Shown here one piece after another: positions 51,763-59,803 of a DNA stretch of 64,000 nt. The stretch is from NCBI RefSeq assembly GCF_015207425.1, contig NZ_JADEWZ010000003.1, forward strand, positions 169,342 through 233,341. Reading direction: 5' to 3'. The notes under the pieces are model-generated. The model worked only from the letters and a program-made list of their open reading frames with translations, had not been told where the DNA came from and did not search any database. The position numbers were made by a program, and so were the translations under genes. This DNA comes from Lusitaniella coriacea LEGE 07157. GTDB lineage: Bacteria; Cyanobacteriota; Cyanobacteriia; Cyanobacteriales; Spirulinaceae. How positions within the stretch are numbered: position 1 is the stretch's first letter; every line of letters starts with the position of its first letter.

Positions 51763-52335
51763 TCATCCCCAAACCAAAAGGGCATATCCCCCATAGGCAA
51801 TGTAAATTGCAACAATCAGCGCAATACCCGTTCTCGCTTTAAGGGAAGTGTGTCGCCTCAAAAGAATAAAACAAATTCCCAAAACCGCGATCGCCTCAAG
51901 TAAGCTAACAATAGTACCGTATCGATTGGGATCCCAGTAGGAAATTGGACTCTCAAAGCGCCAGTTGGAAAGAGGGAAAAAGTGACGATGGGCATCATCG
52001 CCGTGTAAGGGCAAATCTTCTAAAGCGTGGAGTGCCATACTTGCCAGCAGTGCGAGCCAGCGACTTGCCCCGTAGTAGTAGCATATGACCATTCCTATTA
52101 TTGCCAGTGGAAGGGAATTGAATAGATCGAAAAACCCTTGCCAGGAGGGATCGTAATAAGAATGCGACCAAATAACCGATTCTGGTATTCTCCGTACAAC
52201 CTTCTCCCAGAAATAGAAAGCAAACATCGGTAAATCTGGTAGAATTGCCCCCAACAAAATGGGGAAATGATTTTCTGGGCGGCTTTTTCGCCCCAATAGG
52301 AGAAGATTGAGAACTGCATGAGCCGGAGTATTCAT
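51763..52335 (-). CDS. membrane-bound metal-dependent hydrolase-like protein (YdjM/DUF457-like)
   Basis: This 190-residue protein has about four hydrophobic segments. His and Asp residues are placed as in YdjM-type membrane hydrolases: N-terminal TPAHAVLNLL, GAILPDLPMF, and ALHALEDLPLHGDDAHRHFFPLSNW. It is convergent with the LPS permease gene, nine bases apart. Activity has not been established for the family. Confidence 0.65.
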   Translation of the reverse strand: MNTPAHAVLNLLLLGRKSRPENHFPILLGAILPDLPMFAFYFWEKVVRRIPESVIWSHSYYDPSWQGFFDLFNSLPLAIIGMVICYYYGASRWLALLASMALHALEDLPLHGDDAHRHFFPLSNWRFESPISYWDPNRYGTIVSLLEAIAVLGICFILLRRHTSLKARTGIALIVAIYIAYGGYALLVWG

Positions 52336-52470
52336 CGTTCTATGGCATTAACGCAATATTCTAACGTTCGTGCATAGCGCTATCAACGAAAGAAAGGGTT
52401 ACGGGAAAGGAGATCGACGCTTATTTCAAGAACAAACCGAAAGTAACCGCATTCCCTTCCCAGCTAGCAC

Positions 52471-53529
52471 CTAATTTCTGATTTGAATGCTCCGCCGCAC
52501 CTGCCAACCCACATAAGCCAGTAACATTGTCGCGCCAAAGGCGTAAGCAATCCCACTGGGAAGACCGGAAAACGCCATTGCTAAACTGCCTACCCACAGC
52601 GTTAGGGCGTAAATAAACAGTACCGTTAGCCGTTGAGAAATTCCCGCTTTCAGCAAGCGGTGGTGCAGGTGGCGTTTGTCCGCAAGGAACGGAGAACAAC
52701 CGCTACTAATGCGAGAAACAATGACCGACGACATATCCACGATGGGAACCGCAAGAATTAAATAGGGCAGTACCACGGCTGTTACGGCTGTCGTTTTGAC
52801 TAAACCAATCGCGCCCACTCCTGCAAGAGTAAAGCCCATAAAATAAGCGCCCCCATCCCCCATGAAAATTTGAGCGGGATTAAAGTTATAGCGCAAAAAT
52901 CCCAACGCCCCTCCTGCTAAAGCAGCAGCAATCAAAGCGGCGGCGGGTTGGTGCATGAATAGCGTGACCACAAGCATCACTACGGCGGCAATGCCCGAAA
53001 CGCCTGCGGCTAGACCGTCTAAACCATCGATCCAGTTGATGGCGTTTGCCATACCCACTAACCAAATAACGGTGACCGGGAGGCTGACCCACCCGTTCAG
53101 GTCAATGAGTCCGTTGAAGGGAATTGAGAGAAAGTCAATGCTAACTCCCATACTCCATACCCCAGCAGCAACCGCCATTTGCATCAGTAAACGGGAGAGG
53201 GGACGCAAGTTAAATAAGTCGTCTGCCAAACCAATAAGGAAGAAGCCAATCCCTCCGAGGGCAACTCCTAGGATTCCTCCTTTTTGTTCTGGGGATAATC
53301 CAACAAAGGCTCCCAATAGCCAGACAATGGCTAGGGCAGCAACCGTTCCTGCGAAAATGGAAATACCTCCCAGGCGTACCATCGGTTGTTCGTGGACTTT
53401 TCGAGCATTCGGACGATCGACATAGCCATTTTTAAGACCGAGGAATTTTACGACTGGCGTACTCCAAAGAACAACAGTAGCGGAAACGAGAAAAGCAATG
53501 AAATGAAACAGATATTGATAGGCTGGCAT
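52471..53529 (-). CDS. WecA/TagO-like undecaprenyl-phosphate sugar-1-phosphate transferase
   Basis: The 352-residue multi-pass protein of the MraY/WecA family has VDRPNARKVHEQPMVRLGG, GLADDLFNLRPLSRLLMQ, the catalytic NWIDGLDGLAAG and FMGDGGAYFMGF. Its likely job is to load a HexNAc-phosphate onto undecaprenyl phosphate to start cell-surface polysaccharide or O-antigen synthesis. MraY itself has a different motif pattern, so this is not the peptidoglycan enzyme. Confidence 0.9.
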   Translation of the reverse strand: MPAYQYLFHFIAFLVSATVVLWSTPVVKFLGLKNGYVDRPNARKVHEQPMVRLGGISIFAGTVAALAIVWLLGAFVGLSPEQKGGILGVALGGIGFFLIGLADDLFNLRPLSRLLMQMAVAAGVWSMGVSIDFLSIPFNGLIDLNGWVSLPVTVIWLVGMANAINWIDGLDGLAAGVSGIAAVVMLVVTLFMHQPAAALIAAALAGGALGFLRYNFNPAQIFMGDGGAYFMGFTLAGVGAIGLVKTTAVTAVVLPYLILAVPIVDMSSVIVSRISSGCSPFLADKRHLHHRLLKAGISQRLTVLFIYALTLWVGSLAMAFSGLPSGIAYAFGATMLLAYVGWQVRRSIQIRN

Positions 53530-53707
53530 TTGGATTGTGAGCCTACTAGGATTCGCACAAAGTCTACATCAATTACGTCCCTTTAGCCTAGTCATCCGCA
53601 CAAATTTGTTGTTGAGTGCTTAATGGCAAGAGAATTTCACGCAGAAAACATGAGTTTTCTTTCAGCCATCACTATAGCAGTAACCATTCAGTTTCTTTGG
53701 CGATTGC

Positions 53708-54982
53708 TTAGTTTGCTGGGGGTGCAAAAACTTTTAACGCACCGGGATGACATTCAATTTCAACGGGGGTGGTGCCGATGATTTCTCCGTCTAGCACAAT
53801 TTTTTGAGGGGGATCTGCGATGACTCTGATTTGTTTTGCGCCGAAGTGAACTGTATTTTCGGAATTGGTTCCCAGTTTTACTAATGCGGCACCAAATAAA
53901 CCGATCATTGTGGTGAGTGCTTCTGTGCGGCTTTCTGCTGTGGAGATGGTAACGTCTAGCAATCCATCATCTACGACCACTTGACCCGTTCCTTGGGCTA
54001 GAATGGAGGTTGGGGGAGCGGCATTGGCAATGGTAATTGCTCCTGCTTGGAATTTTTGTACTGTTCCTTCAATTTCAATTTCTGTCTCAAAGAGTTCTTG
54101 TTCGTTGAGTTGTTGCCAACCTGCCATGATGTAGGCTAAAGCACCCCAGCGATTTTTTGCTTCTCGACTGGTTCGTTCGATGGTTTCGGCTTCGTAGCCG
54201 ATGCCGGCTAAAAGAATTAGGGGCAAATCGTTGCAACGTGCTGCATCAACAACGCGGGTGTTCCCCGCTAAAATTGTTTCGCAGGCGCTTCTAATGGGGT
54301 TGATGCCGGGGGCAATATTTAAAGCGACAGCGAAGGCGTTTGCTGTTCCTCTGGGAATGATTCCTAGGGGGATTCCCGTCCCCATGATTTCTCCCGCAAC
54401 GACTGAAACCGTTCCGTCTCCTCCAGAAGCAATAATGAGATCGGCGTTGGACGCGATCGCGGTTTGGGCTAATTCTTCTGCACCGATCTCTGGCGTGGTG
54501 AGGTGAACCTGCACTTGCATCTGAGCTTCGAGTAATTCTTGAATGAGTTTTAGATCTTGTTCGACATTACCTTGACCGGAGACGGGGTTAAATATTAAGT
54601 GTGCGATGCGGCTTTGGCGAAATTTTTCCGCGATCGCGTCGGCAGTTGCGCGATTGGTGGCTAAGGCAACGTTATGCACCGCGCAAACTCGTTGAAGCGT
54701 TTGAATTTCGGGTTCGTGGGGTTGAGCCTGTAGCGGATCGATGAAGAAAATGACGGCACTGATTTGACTGGTTGCAACCATCGCTGCAATTTGCGCATCT
54801 CCTCCCACAGAACCGGATAGCACCTGCTCTACTTGCAGGCTAGTTTCCTGTTGAATGCGCTGTCCGGTGGTTTCTGTCGCAACCAAATGATAGCGAGAAA
54901 ACAGAGACTCATTTGCTTGTACAAAGTCTGCCATCTCATCTTTCTGACCATCGTGAGCAATCAGCGCTAGTTTAGCTGGCAT
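53708..54982 (-). CDS. methylglyoxal synthase-diacylglycerol kinase fusion
   Basis: The 424-residue protein has an N-terminal methylglyoxal synthase domain (1-120): LIAHDGQKDEM, SGSVGGDAQIAAM with Asp62 (E. coli Asp71), FFIDPLQAQPHEPE with His89, and ATNRATAD. The position of E. coli Asp101 is Glu92. The C-terminal YegS/DgkB-type lipid kinase (about 128-420) has FNPVSGQG, SGGDGTVS (186-193) and GIIPRGTANAFA. Such fusions are known in cyanobacteria; how the two activities cooperate is unclear. Confidence 0.88.
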   Translation of the reverse strand: MPAKLALIAHDGQKDEMADFVQANESLFSRYHLVATETTGQRIQQETSLQVEQVLSGSVGGDAQIAAMVATSQISAVIFFIDPLQAQPHEPEIQTLQRVCAVHNVALATNRATADAIAEKFRQSRIAHLIFNPVSGQGNVEQDLKLIQELLEAQMQVQVHLTTPEIGAEELAQTAIASNADLIIASGGDGTVSVVAGEIMGTGIPLGIIPRGTANAFAVALNIAPGINPIRSACETILAGNTRVVDAARCNDLPLILLAGIGYEAETIERTSREAKNRWGALAYIMAGWQQLNEQELFETEIEIEGTVQKFQAGAITIANAAPPTSILAQGTGQVVVDDGLLDVTISTAESRTEALTTMIGLFGAALVKLGTNSENTVHFGAKQIRVIADPPQKIVLDGEIIGTTPVEIECHPGALKVFAPPAN

Positions 54983-55306
54983 TCTGGGAGTCCTTGAAAA
55001 TTTCGCTAATTGTTTAGTGTATCAACTGCATCAGTGCCGAGCATCTGCCCATTGGATTAACTCACTTAATTAACTAATTGATTAGTTAGTTATAGCAGTC
55101 GCCATGACAGTTATCAGTCATCGGAGGGAATAGGGAACAGGGAATAGGGAAGAGTAAAAAGAAATTACCGCAGAGTAAGGGTTTTAGCTTCATAATACAC
55201 ATTAAGCCTCTATCAGCTCTCAGCCATTTGTGTGTTAAAAAATCCCCGTCTCCGCGTCACCCCGTCACCGTGTCTCCGTTTCATCTCATCTCCCCTGCGT
55301 CCTCGA
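54983..55306. other. intergenic region with repeats, no gene
   Basis: 324 bases. It contains the MITE-like copy at 55126-55206 and copies of the AGCTATCAGCCATC-type and CGTCTCCGCGTCACC-type short repeats. No supported ORF. Confidence 0.6.
55126..55206. repeat. MITE-like element, third copy (left end missing)
   Basis: It matches 16667-16746 almost base for base (GGGAATAGGGAACAGGGAAT through ACATTAAG), with one single-base indel. The left terminal repeat is absent. Confidence 0.75.
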
Positions 55307-55567
55307 CTAATGCTTCTGTCTCTTCAACGACTGCTTCCGTTGCCTCAGCCGCTTCTTGCGCTGCATTTTGGGTGCAACCTCGGATTCTATGGTTTGGCGC
55401 ATGAGGCTTTGAGGAACGGTCACCGGGCTGCTCTCTGGTGTTATTCCTTCAAATCTTTTTGCGTTCATTTTCCCGCTACAGGCTTGAGTGAACAGCATTA
55501 AAAATCCCGCACACACAACGAGAAGAATTTGCATCCAATGATCGCGCAATCTCATTAATCTTTGCAT
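55307..55567 (-). CDS. small putative lipoprotein
   Basis: The 86-residue protein has a lipoprotein signal (MQILLVVCAGFLMLFTQAC) with the lipidated Cys at about residue 30, then a polar stretch and a strongly basic C-terminus (KMQRKKRLRQRKQSLKRQKH). AAGGA precedes the ATG. It lies 33 bases downstream of the JmjC gene on the same strand and is probably co-transcribed with it. Function unknown. Confidence 0.55.
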   Translation of the reverse strand: MQRLMRLRDHWMQILLVVCAGFLMLFTQACSGKMNAKRFEGITPESSPVTVPQSLMRQTIESEVAPKMQRKKRLRQRKQSLKRQKH

Positions 55568-55600
55568 TATGGTATTTCCTTGTATATAAGAATGCGGGTG

Positions 55601-56767
55601 TTAGAACTGTTCCGCATTGACAAAAATAATACCTTCCATCACCAAATGCGACAAAACCGGAACGATCTCGCTTTCCCAATCAAAGTCTGACAGCCAATTT
55701 ACCACGTCAGAACCCGTAAATTGTTCGTAATGAAATAAATGCTCTACAAATTTTTGAGGTACGCCGTTGAGAGTAATTTCTTTGTTGTCTGCAAGGATGC
55801 GATATCCCGATTCATCGGGTAAAGGGTCAATCTGAATGCGTTGAGAGGGGGGACGTGTAAAGGTTGTTTCGATCCCTTGGGGGAAAATATTAAACCCGGC
55901 TTGATGGGGGAAGGAGTAGGGTGCAAAGGGTTTTTCCGAGTGCGCGATCGCGCGGCTATACTCTTCGATAAGCTGTTCGTCGGATAAAGCCGCGATCGCG
56001 TCCGCTTTTAATGCTTTAATCTGTTCTGCTAAGGAGACGGGAGCCGCATCGGTGAGTAAGGGTAGGTTAGCACACCAATTTTCGCGATCGCGCGCCTGTT
56101 GAATGAACCACTCCAGAAAATCAATCCCCGTTTTCGCCAACACCCCCAAAGTTAAGTGCAAGGAGGGTTGAGTTCCCGCAACCGCATAGTGCCAATGTCC
56201 GCGAGGTATGTAGAGAACATCTCCCGGTTGCAAGGTACAACGCAGAACGGGGGGGACTTCTGGCGGTTCGAGACGGGCAGATTTTTGATCGATGAGGGGA
56301 TACTTAACTGTATCGGGAAAAACGTACCATTCTTTATCCCCATCCACCTGCAAAATAAAAACTTCGTGGGTGTCGTAATGGCACTTAAATCCTTGAGTTC
56401 CCGGCCAAGAACAGTACGTATTAACCTGGACGGGATGCCCGATTTCTCGACGCAATGCCGCAACAAAGCGAGTAATTTCTGGGACGAGTTTGTGGACGCG
56501 ATCGATAATTAGCGTTGCACCTTCTTGACAGTGTTGAACGAAATTTTCATTTTCTTTCGCCTCTAAAACCTGTCCGTCTTTGGCTAAACGCAGTGCTGGA
56601 AATTCAAATTCGTGGTAATTGAGGAGTTCTGTGAGTTTTTCCCAGGAAAATAGAGAATTAAAGCGACGATCTCCTCGTGCGGTAAGATGAACGCTCTTTT
56701 TTGTCCAAACCTCCTTTAAAAAGGTTTCTTGGGAGTAGGGACTCACTAAATCAGTCAAAACAGACAT
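55601..56767 (-). CDS. JmjC/cupin-type 2-oxoglutarate-dependent oxygenase (RoxA/YcfD-like)
   Basis: The 388-residue protein has a JmjC double-stranded helix with iron ligands His130, Asp132 (KCHYDTHEVF) and His193 (IPRGHWHYAV). A helical middle part and a C-terminal winged-helix-like module follow (about 315-388). This architecture is that of the ribosomal-protein arginine hydroxylase RoxA/YcfD. In this context, downstream of a short Asp-rich peptide gene on the same strand, it might instead hydroxylate that peptide. Both roles are inference; the enzyme class is firm. Confidence 0.85.
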   Translation of the reverse strand: MSVLTDLVSPYSQETFLKEVWTKKSVHLTARGDRRFNSLFSWEKLTELLNYHEFEFPALRLAKDGQVLEAKENENFVQHCQEGATLIIDRVHKLVPEITRFVAALRREIGHPVQVNTYCSWPGTQGFKCHYDTHEVFILQVDGDKEWYVFPDTVKYPLIDQKSARLEPPEVPPVLRCTLQPGDVLYIPRGHWHYAVAGTQPSLHLTLGVLAKTGIDFLEWFIQQARDRENWCANLPLLTDAAPVSLAEQIKALKADAIAALSDEQLIEEYSRAIAHSEKPFAPYSFPHQAGFNIFPQGIETTFTRPPSQRIQIDPLPDESGYRILADNKEITLNGVPQKFVEHLFHYEQFTGSDVVNWLSDFDWESEIVPVLSHLVMEGIIFVNAEQF

Positions 56768-57006
56768 TTTGTGTTACTAAAACATGAATTAAAACTCTAA
56801 CTTGCTAGTTATAAGTTCAGTCTTATCAAGATTCCCTCTAACTCAATAAAATAAATGGCAAAGCTTTTGTCTATCATCTCTTTTTCTAAAGGGGATTGAG
56901 AGATCGACATCAATAAGCTGTTACGCATTTAAATTGGGAACGAGACTAACAGAGATCGCAACGTCTCTTATGCTTAATATCTGCAACTGGCAAGTTTATC
57001 TAATAG

Positions 57007-57048
57007 TAAAACTTAGGGGAGTCAGAGACGATCGTCAACTCCCCTAAG
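57007..57048 (-). terminator. hairpin terminator after the peptide gene
   Basis: A perfect 11-bp inverted repeat (CTTAGGGGAGT / ACTCCCCTAAG, 57012-57048) is followed on the minus strand by TTTT. It starts about 50 bases after the stop codon of the small peptide gene, so that gene probably has its own short transcript. The rest of 56768-57100 shows no supported gene. Confidence 0.7.
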
Positions 57049-57100
57049 ATGGGTGCGAGCTTATTCTGAATACTGAATATTCAGAGACTCTATTTAAGTG

Positions 57101-57256
57101 CTAATCGGAACCGTCGCCATCAAAATCGGAACCATCGCCATCATAAGCAGCCGTTGTCTGGGAGGGATTTCCTTTAACTGTTGCTTTCGCGTAAGGTTCA
57201 ATTGTTTTGACTTCAATTGCAATACGACTTGTTCTCATTGAGTTGGTGTTTAACAT
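57101..57256 (-). CDS. 51-residue peptide with duplicated DGDGSD C-terminus (candidate RiPP precursor)
   Basis: Start ATG 57256 has AAAGGTG six bases upstream; an upstream in-frame start at 57289 lacks such a site. The peptide begins MLNTNSMRTSRIAIEVKTIE, continues PYAKATVKGNPSQTTAAY and ends DGDGSDFDGDGSD. There is no signal peptide. The bipartite layout (charged helical first half, repetitive Asp/Gly/Ser tail) resembles leader-core precursors of modified peptides. It has its own terminator and is followed on the same strand by a JmjC oxygenase. Alternatively the tail is a calcium-binding loop. No named family was recognised. Confidence 0.65.
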   Translation of the reverse strand: MLNTNSMRTSRIAIEVKTIEPYAKATVKGNPSQTTAAYDGDGSDFDGDGSD

Positions 57257-57414
57257 GATGCACCTTTGCAAAAAATTTAACGTTATCACACCCTATCATA
57301 ATGCAAAAGACTTTCAATAAAGATTTTTGCCCGGAAAAAGTTTTATTGAAATTGCGTCAAGAAATGTTAACTTCCTGAAAGTTAGAATAGTAAAAAAATT
57401 CCCACGCGATCGCG

Positions 57415-58056
57415 ATGCTGCTGAAACCCGAACAACGAATAAAAATTGACTCTGACGACGACAACCAGTTTTATGACTTTCCCCGCTTTGTGAATCACGT
57501 CGATAACAATTTTATCGACCAACTTACAAACTTGTATCGAGAAGAACTGCAACCCAATACGCGCATTCTCGACTTAATGAGCAGTTGGGTATCTCACTTA
57601 CCCCAAGAGATTAAATTTGCTCATGTGGAAGGACAGGGGATGAATGAGGAGGAATTAGCAAAAAATCCCCGTCTCGACCATTACTTTGTCCAGAACTTGA
57701 ACAAAAAACCCGAACTTCCTTTGCGAGATCGCGATTTTGATGCGGTTCTGATTGCTGTTTCCGTACAATACTTGCAATACCCCGAAGCGGTGTTTAGCGA
57801 AATTCATCGCATTCTTAAACCCGGTGGCGTTGTAATCGTCAGCTTTTCCAATCGAATGTTTTTCCAAAAAGCGATCGCGGTATGGCGAGATAACACAGAA
57901 GCTAATCGTGTCGAACTTGTCAAAAGCTACTTTAAATCAGTTCCCGGTTTCAAAGAACCCCGCACGATCTCTCGCCAGTCTGAAGCATTAAGTTTCCTAC
58001 AACGGCTAGGAATGGCAGGAACCGATCCTTTTTACGCTGTTATTGCTCGATGTTAG
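57415..58056 (+). CDS. SAM-dependent methyltransferase (class I, type 11-like)
   Basis: The 213-residue protein has a Rossmann methyltransferase core: NTRILDLMSSWVSHLP (motif I region, lacking the usual GxGxG), FDAVLIAVSVQYLQYPEAVFSEIHRILKPGGVVIVSFSNRMF. The substrate is unknown. It is transcribed divergently from the DGDGSD peptide gene across 158 bases. Related proteins occur alone in many cyanobacteria, so a link to the peptide is only possible. Confidence 0.8.
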   Translation: MLLKPEQRIKIDSDDDNQFYDFPRFVNHVDNNFIDQLTNLYREELQPNTRILDLMSSWVSHLPQEIKFAHVEGQGMNEEELAKNPRLDHYFVQNLNKKPELPLRDRDFDAVLIAVSVQYLQYPEAVFSEIHRILKPGGVVIVSFSNRMFFQKAIAVWRDNTEANRVELVKSYFKSVPGFKEPRTISRQSEALSFLQRLGMAGTDPFYAVIARC

Positions 58057-58168
58057 GTTTTTTGCAAGCTTTGGAAAGGGTCGAAATGCCTATGGTAAGT
58101 TTGCAATAACAACGGGATGCTCCCAAGGGAGAATGACCAATAAAGGCGGGAAAACCCCGCCCCTGGGA

Positions 58169-59632
58169 TTAGATGCCGCGAGAAATTCCGGCAACTTTTT
58201 GGGATTCGGTAGTGGGTTCTGCTTGTTCGGCAAATTGGGTATCCAACTCGAAATCAAGCTCGACTTCACCATGCGCTTCAAGCGTGCGAGAATCTTCGAT
58301 GCCGTTCATGGCATTCATGAGGTTTTGCATCGCGTATTCAAGATGGTTGCCTGCATCCACCGCAACCCAACCGGAACTCATGAGATGCCGCCATTCAAAG
58401 TGAAGGTGAGGTCCTGTGGAGAATCCGGTACTTCCTACTAAGCCAATGGGTTGTCCTTGTTCGACAAGTTCGCCTGCTTGGACAAAGATTTGTGAGAGGT
58501 GGGCGTAGCGCGATTCTTGGGTGCCGTCTTCGTGGCGCAGTGCCACCATTAAACCATAACCGCCAACGTGTTCCGCGATCGCGACTTGTCCGGCATAAGC
58601 AGCCACAACAGGCGTTCCCATTGGAGCAGCGATATCGGTTCCACTATGCATCCGTTGCGAGCCGGAAATGGGATGAACGCGCAAGCCGAACGCAGAGGTA
58701 ATACTTGCTGGGATGGATAAGGGGAATAATAAGGAGGTATTTTCAGTGAGAACCGCCTGACGTTTTGCTCGGTTGTAATACGCTAATTGTTCTGGGGGAA
58801 TTGCTTGTGCGCCAGAACGTTGGATTACGGGAACTTGTTGGACTCTGGAGTTGAAAACCGCCGAACGTTGCGAACGGATTCGCGTTTGGGGTGCGGCAAT
58901 TCGCTTAGATTGGGATTGGGATTGGGATACGGCAATAGCTCGACCGTTACGAGAAGTTGCCAGGGGTCGTCGTGGTGCAATCCTGCCGCAGTTTTGCGAC
59001 AAACTGCCATTTCCGGAAACGGTTTTACACCCCGTGCGGCGTTCGGTGAAGGCAACGGAGGGCTTGCGCATTGAAGGCGAAGAGCCGAGATTATCAACGT
59101 AATTTCTAGTTCCCGTTTGCGCTCTGGGGTTGGAATTCTGAATGACTATGGGCGAGGCGGGCGCGCGATCGATTAGGCTTTCGGGAACGCGGTTGGGCGT
59201 GGTTTCGGGAACAGAGACGTTTGGCGCGGCGAGTTTGGGAGACTGTTGAGAGGTTCTGACTCTGGGTGCGGGAGCCGGGGCGCTAACTCTGGGTGCGGGA
59301 GCTGGGGCGCTGACTCTGGGTGCGGGAGCCGGGGTGCTGACTCTGGGCGCGGGAGCCGGGGCGCTAACTCTGGGTGCTGGAGCTGGAGCGCTAACTCTGG
59401 GAGCTGGAGCTGGGGCGCTAACCCTGGGTGCAGGGGCTGGTGCAGAAGGTGCAGCAGGGATGACTACCGGGTCAACTAATGAGTCAGTTTGGGCGACAAC
59501 CATTCCGCTACCCAGAACGGTACAACCGCCGATTAACGCAACCCCTCGCAGGAGTAGGGAGTGACGAGCAGCACGCTCGGTGGGGTTGTTGTTTTTTGGT
59601 GAATGATGGGTCATCTTCTCCTCACTACTCAT
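58169..59632 (-). CDS. M23-family (LytM-type) peptidase with Ala-Pro repeat tract
   Basis: The 487-residue protein (ATG 59632; ATG 59614 is also possible) has a membrane-spanning signal (LLLRGVALIGGCTVLGSGMVVAQ) and seven tandem nine-residue repeats (core APAPAPRVS) at residues 64-126. A long basic, Ser/Gln-rich linker follows, then a LytM domain with zinc ligands His329, Asp333 (MHSGTDIAAP) and His411 (GPHLHFEW). It is probably a periplasmic peptidoglycan endopeptidase or an EnvC/NlpD-like activator in cell separation; the repeats may span the wall. Confidence 0.9.
   Translation of the reverse strand: MSSEEKMTHHSPKNNNPTERAARHSLLLRGVALIGGCTVLGSGMVVAQTDSLVDPVVIPAAPSAPAPAPRVSAPAPAPRVSAPAPAPRVSAPAPAPRVSTPAPAPRVSAPAPAPRVSAPAPAPRVRTSQQSPKLAAPNVSVPETTPNRVPESLIDRAPASPIVIQNSNPRAQTGTRNYVDNLGSSPSMRKPSVAFTERRTGCKTVSGNGSLSQNCGRIAPRRPLATSRNGRAIAVSQSQSQSKRIAAPQTRIRSQRSAVFNSRVQQVPVIQRSGAQAIPPEQLAYYNRAKRQAVLTENTSLLFPLSIPASITSAFGLRVHPISGSQRMHSGTDIAAPMGTPVVAAYAGQVAIAEHVGGYGLMVALRHEDGTQESRYAHLSQIFVQAGELVEQGQPIGLVGSTGFSTGPHLHFEWRHLMSSGWVAVDAGNHLEYAMQNLMNAMNGIEDSRTLEAHGEVELDFELDTQFAEQAEPTTESQKVAGISRGI
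59255..59443 (-). repeat. seven tandem 27-bp coding repeats
   Basis: The units encode APAPAPRVS and lie inside the M23 peptidase gene. Their high similarity makes copy number likely to vary between strains. Confidence 0.85.
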
Positions 59633-59803
59633 TTAAATAATGGTGGCTTGTTTGAATATGAAGTCAAATCGCGCGCTTGTTTTAGATGGATTGCCAGTAA
59701 ATACCAAAAGATAGAAGGGTTTTGCTTTTGGTTAATTGACGAGCAATTTCTGAAATATACTTCCTCTGTTGTAAATTCGACTCGCTCCTTATAGTACAGA
59801 AAT

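Noticed and set aside
56809..56928. 39-codon ORF between the DGDGSD peptide and JmjC genes as a second precursor
   Set aside because: No ribosome-binding site and no leader or core similarity to the 57101 peptide.
59246..59564. Repetitive plus-strand ORFs (GALTLGAGA repeats)
   Set aside because: They are antisense shadows of the Ala-Pro tract in the M23 peptidase.
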